NCBI RefSeq assembly: GCF_022581195.2
Contig: NC_061479.1
Coordinates: 2,418,001-2,482,000, forward strand
Origin: Helicoverpa zea
Lineage: Eukaryota; Arthropoda; Insecta; Lepidoptera; Noctuidae
Length of the DNA: 64,000 bases
Direction: 5' to 3'
Under the pieces are notes generated by a model. The model worked only from the letters and a program-made list of their open reading frames with translations. It searched no databases and was not told where the DNA came from. The position numbers and the translations under genes are program-made. Positions 52,201-60,000 of the stretch are shown piece by piece (within the stretch, counting starts at the first letter, position 1; every line of letters starts with the position of its first letter).

Positions 52201-54423
52201 TTTACGTCTATTTTATATGAAAAATTATTAATTTTAAGAAAATGCGAAGTTTTTTTATCAAATAATTGCATTTTTCTCTGTCCACTTTGAATCCGGCGCG
52301 AAAACGCTTGTCAGTGTCATGTCGTCACTTGTGACGTCACGACTGAAATTACAAGACGCAAGTAAACAACGCTCGTGCAATAATTAAGTTTTTTGTGTTA
52401 TTAAATATGAATTCGAAAGTGCATAGGTGTTGTGGGGTCCCCCAGTGTAAGAACACATCTCAAAACAACTCCTGATAAGTTATTTGTGTACGTTCCTCAC
52501 AATAAAAAAATACGAAACAAATGGCTTAAACTTGCAAGGCGAGATTCAAAAGCAATATTGCCCAGGGTACAACTTTATTTTTGTGAAGATCACTTTGATG
52601 TAAGTTATTACATAGTTCTCTAGATTCTAGCATAGTTTATAATGTAAATAACTATTTCGAGGTTAGGTTTCATCTCTCATTGCTGTTATATTACGCATTT
52701 TATTCATATCATGTATTTATATGTATGTGTTTATTTGAGGAATTATTTATAACTAAAATTGTTTTTAATTAAACTAATATTCTAACATAGAAGTTTTTTT
52801 AATTAAACTAATACACTTAAATGGAAGTTTTTTTAATTAAACTAGTATACTTACATGGAAGTTTTAACATTTCTAAATTCAGCTGAACAAAAATCTTTAT
52901 TTGATGCCAAAAACTCTCCCAGCATTATGATATCCATTCTAGGCAAATTAGCGCTGTTTGCCTTGATAAATCCGGGCTCCATAACTCGTGTTATAAACAA
53001 TTAATTAAAAACAAAGATCGCAGTGGAAGTTCACAATAACGAAATGTGACGTTCGCGCGCTTTCGCGCGAGTTGTTTTCAGAGATGACGTCACGAGCTCT
53101 GATTGGTGTTCAAGATATCATGGCGGATTGCCTTATTTCGTAATTTTATTTTATAAAAATATATATTAATCACATTATTAATAAAGAAAACAATGCGCGT
53201 TTTATATTCCAAGCTTCAAGTTTAATTTAATAAATATATTATTTTAATGATTTTTGATTACTGTCATCATGCCTATTGCAGAAGTGTCGCTCGTATTTTG
53301 CCTACATTTTTCATTACTCAAAAAGTTTATATCTAAGTGAATTCAAAATCATGTAATATATCAAAAAGTTTATTTATATTTAATTGAATGCAAAATCATG
53401 TTATATATTAAAACCAGGAACTTATTTTTAGGGTTTTTAATATTAATTACGATGTTTTTTTTTCTTAAGAGGGCTATCACAAATTTTCGCGAATTTAATT
53501 ATTTTTTCTTGAAAGTAAGAACATACCATGACAAAGTGAAGTCTGTTTTCATTGATATTTTACCTACTGCCAGTTTTATGGCACATCTGTTTCTGCACGA
53601 TTTTCTTAATCCATAATTTAAGATGGCGGGCGGGAACAAATTAATGCATATTTGTAAAATTGAATTATAAATGAAAAGTATGATATACAAGCGTTGTAAT
53701 AGCATGAACAGCGTGTAATTTTACTAACTTGACTCTCGAATTAGTTTATATGTGTAAGTTTATACCTTGATATGTATTTTCTATTTTATAATTGTCGTTT
53801 CATAGACATCCATCTGACGCAGGTGTCAAAATCGCTCTGATTTGCCATTTTGGGCACTGCATAGTCTGCACTGCAGTTCAGTGTGGTAAGCTTTTTGTTC
53901 GGAACGTTCTATCTAGTACGTAGTACATATATATCGATGCATGCGTATCATCCCTCCTCATTACATACCCATACCACGACAATCTTCTACTTCTCATCTT
54001 TGTGTAACTGGCGCTACTTTCAGACTTCCTCTAATGTAATAATTCCTCACTTTATCCATTCTTGTAATACCACACATCCATCTCAGCATTCTCATTTCTG
54101 CTACATGCACTCTCTTCTCATACCTCTTTTTCAATGCCCAACACTCCGATCCATACAGGAATTTTGCCCTTCAGTTTGTGTTGTGTTATGGGGCATCCGT
54201 GGGTCACAGATAGCGCGATAGGTGAAATGATTTCTCAAATAAACTATTTTGTCCACAGGGCCAAATAGCAGTGTCAGGCTCGGTGTCAGTGCTGTTAGAC
54301 ACTCTGCTGTGCTCGCTAGCGCCGCTGCTGAGCGTGTGCCGCGCGCTGCCCGCCATCGCGCCGCCCGCGCGGATACTGCAAGACACGCTGCACAACATCG
54401 CCTATATCATGCCGGGACTCTAG
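43270..54423 (+). CDS. HMGXB4: HMGXB4 homologue, HMG box-containing protein 4 (complete, 8 exons)
   Basis: Exons: 43270-43279, 43381-43636, 43963-44132, 45036-45157, 46171-46276, 46741-46832, 47522-47650 and 54259-54423. All phases match; 1,050 nt give 349 residues. HMGXB4 is a nuclear HMG-box protein, linked in vertebrates to chromatin remodelling and Wnt repression. The N-terminus carries GRVRKKSSKLMDFESPDDIE. The HMG box is at about 148-203 (AYMMWAKEARNELLRKHPDM, ISKRLGEMW, YLWKRKAKRFA). An AT-hook-like GPGRPRG lies at 230-235 in a Pro/Ala-rich linker. The C-terminal domain (about 268-349) has DVAAHLRLLGESLAIIGERL, GSVSVLLDTLLC and the ending LHNIAYIMPGL, all diagnostic of HMGXB4. The first exon is only ten bases; a TTG at 43,365 is not a plausible start. 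AATAAA lies at 54,758. Confidence 0.93.
43381..43636 (+). CDS. HMGXB4: HMGXB4 exon 2
   Basis: Encodes ISRSGRVRKKSSKLMDFESP and an acidic/polar tail ending ENAD. It ends in phase 2 at gtaaga. The basic SGRVRKKSSKL stretch resembles a nuclear localisation signal. Confidence 0.88.
43963..44132 (+). CDS. HMGXB4: HMGXB4 exon 3
   Basis: Starts after ccttaaag and ends aaag before gtaatt. The Ser/Asp-rich start (MESDSSASDEGSTRTPANS) is followed by a basic run (KSSKKKLIVKDGRVIGRAKA) leading into the HMG box. Confidence 0.85.
44318..44580 (-). mobile_element. tRNA-derived SINE in HMGXB4 intron 3
   Basis: On the minus strand it begins with a tRNA-like head. The A-box-like tggcgcaatggtcatcat and the B-box gggttcgattcccggttcgg are spaced as in Pol III promoters. 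The body is conserved, with gcatgcttgttggccgtggt and cataacacaagttaataaat, and the end is ccgacagtac. The head is intact enough to have been transcribed by Pol III; it is not a functional tRNA gene. Confidence 0.8.
45036..45157 (+). CDS. HMGXB4: HMGXB4 exon 4 (HMG box, first part)
   Basis: Encodes TRITAYMMWAKEARNELLRK and HPDMDFSAISKRLGEMWSN, helices 1 and 2 of the HMG box. It ends in phase 0 at gtgagt. The hydrophobic and Trp positions (Y-MMW, MW) match the HMG core. Confidence 0.93.
45424..45836 (+). mobile_element. TIR MITE, 'gggtgtgtcgttcataatca' family, in HMGXB4 intron 4
   Basis: The left end acagggtgtgtcgttcataa (45,424) and the right end ttatgaacgacacacccgat (45,836) are inverted repeats of about 30 bp. 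The element is about 410 bp and non-coding. A right-end fragment occurs at 1291-1396. The target duplication is not clear. Confidence 0.75.
46171..46276 (+). CDS. HMGXB4: HMGXB4 exon 5 (HMG box, last part)
   Basis: Starts after atgttaacag with VNYNERYLWKRKAKRFAMQK, the third HMG helix. A polar linker follows, ending in phase 1 at gtgagt. Confidence 0.92.
46741..46832 (+). CDS. HMGXB4: HMGXB4 exon 6 (AT-hook linker)
   Basis: After tttctgcag it encodes RPLSTGGPGRPRGAARAPPA and PVTPPSQAVV, ending at gtaagt. The GRPRG core in a Pro/Gly context is the AT-hook minor-groove binding motif. The exon is strikingly GC-rich compared with its introns. Confidence 0.88.
47277..47415 (+). mobile_element. 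Small TIR repeat in HMGXB4 intron 6
   Basis: Termini tcttattacaaaaacgtaaa and acgtttataagttttttttg with an internal cacttgtctaaa / gacaagtcttaaactgacg pair. It is related in inverse order to 55,874-56,013 in the probable SETDB1 3' UTR. About 140 bp. Confidence 0.55.
47522..47650 (+). CDS. HMGXB4: HMGXB4 exon 7
   Basis: 43 codons from attgttgtag to gtgcgt: STLCSAGMYRVTGCGAVDVA and AHLRLLGESLAIIGERLKEHE. The DVAAHLRLLGESL-IIG-RL string is the family signature, corresponding to DVAAHLQLLGESLSLIGHRL in vertebrates. Confidence 0.93.
47651..49574. other. HMGXB4 intron 7, proximal part
   Basis: Repeat-rich intronic DNA: a poly(T) run (47,724-47,746), (GTTT) motifs with tgtctgtttgtctgtttatc around 48,005-48,045, and scattered catctgtgg/cagatggag pairs between 48,355 and 48,715. 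Those pairs suggest decayed inverted-repeat elements. No exon was recognised. Confidence 0.45.
49575..49785 (+). repeat. 'acgaacacatg' interspersed repeat
   Basis: Related to 23,580-23,790 and 13,305-13,450, with gctggctccaccaagaaatg, aaattgcgagcgtacattct, ggtttcaagtacgaacacat and caaacatttcggtggagtct. It is a roughly 200-bp non-coding repeat. Confidence 0.55.
49788..50298. repeat. 0.5-kb GC-rich near-perfect hairpin
   Basis: The left arm starts gatgatgaatgataaaatga and goes on through gcatagggtaggatagtttc, acattaggcgtgcgcgatcc and gccctgcggcatttg. The right arm, ending near 50,298, is its inverted copy (gatcgcgcacgcctaatgtg, gaaactatcctaccctatgc, gactcattttatcatccatc). Arms are about 200-220 bp around a loop near 50,010-50,075. 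It is much richer in CpG than its surroundings. It is probably a foldback/MITE; its minus frame (49,854-50,186) is an Arg/Ala-rich composition artefact. Confidence 0.9.
50790..51040 (-). pseudogene. Non-LTR retrotransposon ORF2 C-terminal fragment
   Basis: On the minus strand an open segment of about 80 codons ends at a TAG (50,790-50,792). It reads RETGLLTRARKNSWYPYFAD, then FREDNAYLIRSARCFNELSR and KVARKLLAKSFFENEA. This is the kind of C-terminal region found after the RT in jockey/CR1-like ORF2 proteins. A stop lies directly upstream and no RT core is nearby, so it is a remnant. Confidence 0.55.
51086..51735 (+). repeat. Minisatellite, about 34-bp unit, about 19 copies
   Basis: Units of the type agaagccagtaagtctgac followed by accagtctggtagtc repeat with occasional length changes (31-37 bp). 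The unit matches a segment inside the dispersed gttgcccgggt repeat (gggtagtcagaagccagtaa gtctgacacc at 58,437-58,465; also near 10,736). The array therefore appears to have been amplified from that mobile repeat. Confidence 0.9.
51846..52045 (-). repeat. RTE-type LINE C-terminal fragment
   Basis: On the plus strand: ttcccaattttatttggggt, cactcatactgacactcact, ttcaggcaatctatccatct, ttcctcttcctctccatcca. In complement this encodes RTE ORF2 C-terminal motifs of the type GRPKKRWMD. The direct-strand counterpart is at 55,105-55,290; a further upstream piece of similar origin lies at about 53,960-54,150. Confidence 0.65.
52332..52339. promoter_or_regulatory. CRE palindrome TGACGTCA
   Basis: A perfect cAMP-response element (TGACGTCA) lies 68 bp upstream of the ATG of the THAP exon, in a locally CG-rich patch (gaatccggcgcgaaaacgc). 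Position and composition suggest a promoter; binding by CREB/ATF is inferred. Confidence 0.45.
52407..52599 (+). pseudogene. THAP zinc-finger first exon, frame broken
   Basis: ATG at 52,407 opens MNSKVHRCCGVPQCKNTS, the start of a C2CH THAP domain (C-x4-C). The frame meets a stop within seven codons of CKNTS, but the next frame continues with TPDKLFVYVPHNKKIRNKWL and ends FCEDHFD at a gtaagt donor, supplying the C-x2-H pair and the conserved Trp. One base too many (or two too few) near 52,461 separates the halves. THAP proteins are DNA-binding factors often derived from P-element-type transposases. Later exons with the AVPTIF motif were not found. It may be a pseudogene or an assembly indel in a real nested gene. 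Confidence 0.65.
52600..54258. other. HMGXB4 intron 7, distal part
   Basis: Mostly AT-rich. Three near repeats of aagtttttttaattaaacta occur at 52,791-52,860. A short GC palindrome (cgcgcgctttcgcgcgag) lies near 53,053, about 60 bp before a gatggcgga sequence. RTE-like sequence is at about 53,960-54,150. No further THAP exon or other gene could be supported. Confidence 0.45.
54259..54423 (+). CDS. HMGXB4: HMGXB4 exon 8 (terminal)
   Basis: 54 codons plus TAG after gtccacag: GQIAVSGSVSVLLDTLLCSL, then APLLSVCRALPAIAPP and a final LHNIAYIMPGL. The ending is essentially identical to vertebrate HMGXB4 (LDNIAYIMPGL), so the true C-terminus is confirmed. Confidence 0.95.
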   Translation, partial: GQIAVSGSVSVLLDTLLCSLAPLLSVCRALPAIAPPARILQDTLHNIAYIMPGL

Positions 54424-54757
54424 ACAAGGAAGAAGTTGACAGCCTAAACATCTTCTGAACACACGCTCAGCAAAGAAAAACACGCTGTATAAAATCGCTT
54501 ATATATCATGCCGGGACTGTAGACAACTAAGAAATGATGATCGGAGATTTCAAGGCCCTAGACCTCTAAAAACGTTTTAAAACCAAATTAAGCCAAATCT
54601 GTAGAGCCATTATCGAGTTTTAATGCGAATAACGAATAGCAATACAAGAAGAACTGTATACTTGTAGGTATACAGTAGGTGACGTCATCATCTTTAAATT
54701 CAAAATGAAACAAATATTACATTTATGTATACTAATGAATTTTAAGCTAAAAGTGTG

Positions 54758-54763
54758 AATAAA
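54758..54763 (+). terminator. Poly(A) signal AATAAA of HMGXB4
   Basis: AATAAA lies about 335 bp after the TAG, in an AT-rich tail and before the next repeat at 54,947. It is the first canonical hexamer downstream of the stop. Confidence 0.6.
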
Positions 54764-54946
54764 ATTGGTTAAATAATGAATTTTTGTTTTTTATTTATGT
54801 AATTTAGAACAAACTAGATTATTGACAAAATGCGTAAGACACTGGTACTAAGCTGTATCAGGTAAGACTGTATAATAGCGTTCTCGCTGTGGGATCACGG
54901 AACGTTAGCACAAAATAAATATTAGTTACAAAGTGTGTGCTAAGTA

Positions 54947-55290
54947 TGACACCAGTTTAACCAAGGGGTATCGGGTTGCCCGGGTAACTGGGTTGAGGAG
55001 GTCAGATAGGCAGTCGCTCCTTATAAAGCTCTGGTACTCAGCTGAATCCGGTTAGACTGGAAGCCGACCCCAACATGATTGGGAAAAAGGCTCGGAGGAT
55101 GATGATGTGTGCTAAGTATGAATGTAGATAGATGGAGACGAAGAGGAAGACCTAAGAAAAGATGGATGGATTGCCTGAAAGATGACATGAATACGAAGGG
55201 AGTGTCAGTATGACGAGTGACAGGGGAAAATGGAAGAAGATGACATATTGCGCCGATCCCAGATAAAATTGGGAACAGGCAGAAGGAAGA
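54947..55290 (+). repeat. 'gttgcccgggtaactggg' repeat followed by RTE LINE fragment
   Basis: 54,947-55,105 is a copy of the abundant repeat (tatcgggttgcccgggtaac, gaagccgaccccaacatgat). 55,105-55,290 reads as an RTE ORF2 C-terminus, with a stop inside: GRPKKRWMDCLKDDMNTKGV is interrupted after VSV by a TGA, then gggaaaatggaagaagatga and atcccagataaaattgggaa. Confidence 0.7.
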
Positions 55291-55353
55291 AGGAGAAATA
55301 TTAGTTACAAAAAAAACGACAACAAATTAGAAACAGGATTTTCTCAATGTTCT

Positions 55354-55359
55354 TTTATT
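55354..55359 (-). terminator. Candidate poly(A) signal of SETDB1/eggless
   Basis: The complement of tttatt gives AATAAA on the minus strand, about 1.46 kb past the SETDB1 stop. It marks a plausible end for a long 3' UTR that would include two hairpin-forming repeats. Other AATAAA-like hexamers lie between, so it is only one candidate. Confidence 0.35.
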
Positions 55360-55873
55360 TTAGTCAAGACAAGTACACAGTCATGAACAGATTACATAAT
55401 TTACAAGAAGTTTAATTTAACCTAAGACCCAAATTTCACCAAAGCAGAGAAGTTTTTAAACAACCAATAGAATTTCGTTATCCGAACGTCTCATCAAAGA
55501 CTACTTATGCCCGTTTTCTTAAAGCAACGGTTATAGGTGAACTTATATTGTACTCTCTCCGTTTCGCTTTGGTGGAATCTAGGCCTAACACTGACTACAA
55601 TATTTAGACAACAGTACAATTTGATTACCTAAATAATAAGCTACTATTTAAAACATTACCGACAATATAAAAGTCAGTTTTCTTACTACAACTGTTAACA
55701 ATGAATTTTCACGTTCAATTTTCTATATAAACATGTTAAAAAAAAGGACATTAATATTGTCGGTGAAAATGAATCTTAAAGTTGAACATATCAAAAAGTA
55801 TAGACAGATCATTAATTAATCAAGCTTTTTAATCATAATACCATGAATTTAGCCTTGTATAAAACTCAATCCG

Positions 55874-56013
55874 TCTTACCACAAAAACTTTTAAACGTCA
55901 GTTTATGCCTTGTCTAAAAAAATGTCAAATTATGACGTTGACATATGGTTCATTTTGCAGCCAAAATTTTATTAGACAAGTGTAAAACAGGGTTTAAAGT
56001 TTTTGTAGTAAGG
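55874..56013 (-). mobile_element. Small TIR repeat in probable SETDB1 3' UTR
   Basis: Ends cttaccacaaaaacttttaa and aaagtttttgtagtaag form an inverted pair. Internal pieces cagtttatgccttgtctaa and attagacaagtgtaaaacag also pair. It is related to 47,277-47,415. Confidence 0.6.
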
Positions 56014-56528
56014 CCCAATATGGCTAGAAATAATGTTACTTGTGAGATGACGGCAAATAGAAGAGTATGGAAGAAGAAAACATGCTGCGCCGACCACAAA
56101 TAAAATTGGGAAAAAAGGCATATTTTTATCAAACGAAACGACCAATCGTGAACGAGAAAGATTCTTGGCAACATTATCGAAATTCACATCCTTTTTAAAG
56201 ACTAGAATACATATAAGCCAATATTAACAAATAATTCAGAAAAACAACATAGAATATTAGATTCTATACTCCATTTGAGTGAAACTTTATAATATTAATA
56301 TGTAGAGATAAACAATCTTGATATAGCTTTTTATTTAAAAACTCATTTAAACATATTCTCAGCTAATATACTTGCAGTAAATACAATTAATCAATTGAGT
56401 CATTCTTTAAAACACTAATTTATTTGTGTAGTATGTATTTTTTTTTTAAAGTCCTTTCAGCCCAGATTATCAAGAGACCTTTAGTTTAAGTGCCTACTTC
56501 AAATGGAGTACAGAAAATTATTACTTAC

Positions 56529-56706
56529 GGCCAGTTTTTCCATCAAAAGTTAAAGTAATGTCTAAAGTTAAAGTAACGGTCAAATTTGTTTTTTCAAGGC
56601 TAAAGTGACAGCAAAATTCATAGAAAAATTGAATTTAACCGTTACTTTAACTTTAGTCATTACTTTGACTTTTACTTTGGCTTTAACTTTTGATGAAGAA
56701 ACTGGC
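56529..56706. repeat. Long hairpin in probable SETDB1 3' UTR
   Basis: The arms gccagtttttccatcaaaag at 56,530 and cttttgatgaagaaactggc at 56,687-56,706 are inverted repeats. Pairing continues inward through ttaaagtaa and agttaaagtaacggt blocks. The 178-bp element is a foldback MITE, starting about 110 bp downstream of the SETDB1 stop codon. Confidence 0.8.
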
Positions 56707-56816
56707 TGTTAGACTGCATTCAGCAATTATATTAAAAACTGAAAATTAATTACAGCAATTTTTTTCTGTTATACAAACGACAAATTTTAATATTAATACA
56801 AAACAAAACCTATATT

Positions 56817-57023
56817 TTACAAAAGTCGTCCCCTACAATTAGGCGCTCCGCAATGACAGTAAAGTACCTTCCCGGGAACCGAACCTACGTCATAATTGTA
56901 GTTCCAAGTTAATTCGGTACCGGCTTTTATATGAGAAAGAGCGAAGAACGCCACCCAAGGAAACCGTGGGTCGTGAGTGTCGACAAATACGTTTTGTACG
57001 AACACATTTGGGCAGCAGGAGTG
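56817..57023 (-). CDS. egg: SETDB1 terminal exon (SET-C and post-SET)
   Basis: 68 codons plus TAA, phase 0 after a ttttttag acceptor. It starts HSCCPNVFVQNVFVDTHDPR and ends with the post-SET zinc cysteines CHCGAPNCRGRLL. Vertebrate SETDB1 has Ser where this protein has the second Cys of HSCC. Confidence 0.96.
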   Translation of the reverse strand, partial: HSCCPNVFVQNVFVDTHDPRFPWVAFFALSHIKAGTELTWNYNYDVGSVPGKVLYCHCGAPNCRGRLL

Positions 57024-60000
57024 CTAAAAAAGAAGAAAATTTGTTAATTGAGTATTAACCTCTCGCAGATTAAATTAGACTTGTATAAAAAGTACCGTAA
57101 ATGTGTAATTTTGATTTAATAAGTTATGTTGTAGCAAATTTTTTGTCGATATCGGTTAAGCCGTTTGTGTGTAAAATAATAACAAATATCTTGACAAACT
57201 TTATTTCATTAGCTCCTTCTGCAAGATACAAGTAGCATACCTGTAGCCTTCCTCGACTGATTGGACATTGAAATATATTTTTTGTCAAATCAGTCGAGTA
57301 TTGCCTGAGATTAGCACGTTCAAACAAAAAACAAACTATTCAGCATTACAACACATTAACTATACATGAAAAAAAAATAAAGTATATTCAATTTGTAAAA
57401 AAGGAGCTCGGACTGTTTGGAGCATGTTTTAAAGAAAATTTTATCCAGAGTAAAATGTAAGAATGAACTCACATTAAGATATCTGCCGATGTTGCCCTGA
57501 ACCTTAGCGTCCATGATGTAGCACGCCTCGTCCTTGCCGAACAGAGTGCGGACCGATCTGAGAATTAAACACAAAATTAATCAACAACTATAGGAAATCT
57601 TTAAAAAATTGGGAAAGACACTTTTAGACGCTTTCGTCACTACAAATTGGAAATGAACTTGTATGGCTGTCCAGTGTCCGTCCGTTCTCAAAGCGTAATA
57701 GACAGTTTTTTCGCATTTATAATGTATTAGCTTCCGCCAGCGGCTTCGCCCGCGTGGTGTGTTGATAAAAAGTAGCCTATGTGTTAATCCAGGGTATCAC
57801 CTATCTACATACCAAATTTCAATCAAATCGGTCCAGCCGTTTTTGCGTGATTGAATAACAAACATACATCCATACATTCTCACAAACTTTCACATTTATA
57901 ATATAAGTAGGAAGGGCTATCTGCTGCCCCCGTATGAATTGAAGCCTGCTATATCTTTCTAAGGTTTTAGGCTATCTTGTATACGGAATTTTATTTACAT
58001 CGGTTCAGTCGTATTTATGTGAAACTGCGATAGAGGGACAGATAGTTATTTTCGCATTTTTAATATATTTAATTGTAACATAGTGCGAGTTCACAAGGCC
58101 CACTTAATGTGTAGTATGTAAGGGAATATAGTTAAGGAATCATATTTTTAAGTTACTATGACGAATTAGGTTAAGTTTAATGTGTAATGACAAAGTAAAT
58201 ATGTGATAAATAAATAATATTAGTAAATATTAGTGGCATGGATATAGATTTACTTACTTGTATTTAGAAATGAACTCGCTAGCTCCCATGCCTGCTTGCA
58301 CATTGAATCTAGACGGTTCTCTCACTGTTAACAAAACAAATTCATATTAAAACCTTTTCAAAAAATAATGTTTCAGAAGGCACATTACATTGATAGGTCC
58401 CGGCTGTCATTGAACATCCTTGGCAGTCGTAACGGGTAGTCAGAAGTCAGTAAGTCTGACACCAGTCTAACCAAGGGGTATCGGGTTACCCGGGTAACTG
58501 GGTAGAGGAGGTCAGATAGGCAGTCGCTCCTTGTAAAATACTGGTACTCAGCTGCATCCGGTTAGACTGGAAGCCGACCCCAACATAGTTGGGAAAAGGC
58601 TAGGCAGATGATTTAAATCTAGAGTCTTAATTACATACCTTCTTCATCATCACTAATAGTGATACAATCTTCGTCCGCATTCGATTCCTTTGTATCTTTA
58701 TCTTTGCTATCTTTTGTATCTTTGCTATCTTTTTCCTTTTCCTTCTCGTCCGTTTCAGACTTTTCTTTATCTTTTTTGTTCCTCTCGCGTTTACGGAGAC
58801 GTTTGCTGTAAAAATAGCTAAATTATTAACTCCTCTTTCCTTTTACATTAAAAATGAGATTGTAACATACTACGTCACTAGCTGTTTTCCGCTCTTTCAC
58901 CTGTGTCCAGATGGACCTAATTCCCGCTCGCGGATAAAAGGTAACTCATCTCCTTTCTGAGACTTCTGAAGACTTTCTTTCGAATTTATAATATAATATT
59001 ATAGGCTTGGTAAAAATTTTTTTTCGTAGATGGTAAATGAAAATAGGCATGTCTTATGGCACGGAAAAGAGAGTGGAATACTTTTACGTATTCCAACCCC
59101 AAAACATTTGTTTTAAATCGATCTAGAAAATCCTTAAATTCGAGATCAATCAAAAAAAAGTTTTCGATTTTATATTGTTTTGATATTTCAAGGCCTTTCA
59201 AAGAATTCTGCAACTAGGTTAATGTCTATGGACCTCATACTCACTTGAACTCAGTGAGGCCTAGGCCAATATGGCCGGGCCTGAAGTCATCATCTTCCTT
59301 GTCAGTCTTAGACGCGTTATCCTCCTCATCAGAAGACGAGGTCTCATTCTCATCGCTGTCTCCGTCTTTTCCTTCTTTCTGTAACATAAAAAATATTATA
59401 ATAAAAACTTTTATTTAGAATAATTTTGACTCATAAAAACACTGACAACAAATTAAATGAAATAAATTATTAATGATAAAATTTCAATTATTATTATTTT
59501 TTTATTTTAATTAAATATGTATTAAATCGTTTACATATAAAAGAACCTAAATGAATTGACTGTCAAACATAGAACCCTACTAAATTGTAGACCACAGATA
59601 CTGCGAACATTTTACACAAAAATGTGACGTTTTGTCATCGGTCGGGTTATACCCGCCATCTTGAAAAAGTGTCATTCTTTGTTTACCTTTTGGCTAATGG
59701 CTCCTTGAATAGGGTATGTAATAATGACGTCCACGGCCAATTTCGACCACGGCGGCTGTTCTCATATAAGGAGATCAGTCAGCTGCGCAGGACATATTAT
59801 AGTGCACAAGTATTTGCTTGGACACAGGTGCACTCACTGTTCCTTCACTCTTATAGCGCGATGGGACGACAAGCGACACCACCGGAGAGAGAGCAGGCCT
59901 TATATATATATATATATATATATAAATGACGCGTATACTCATAAAAAGCTTACCCTATCTAATTTCTTGTCGGCCTCGGGTATATCTTCCTCGTAGCCCT

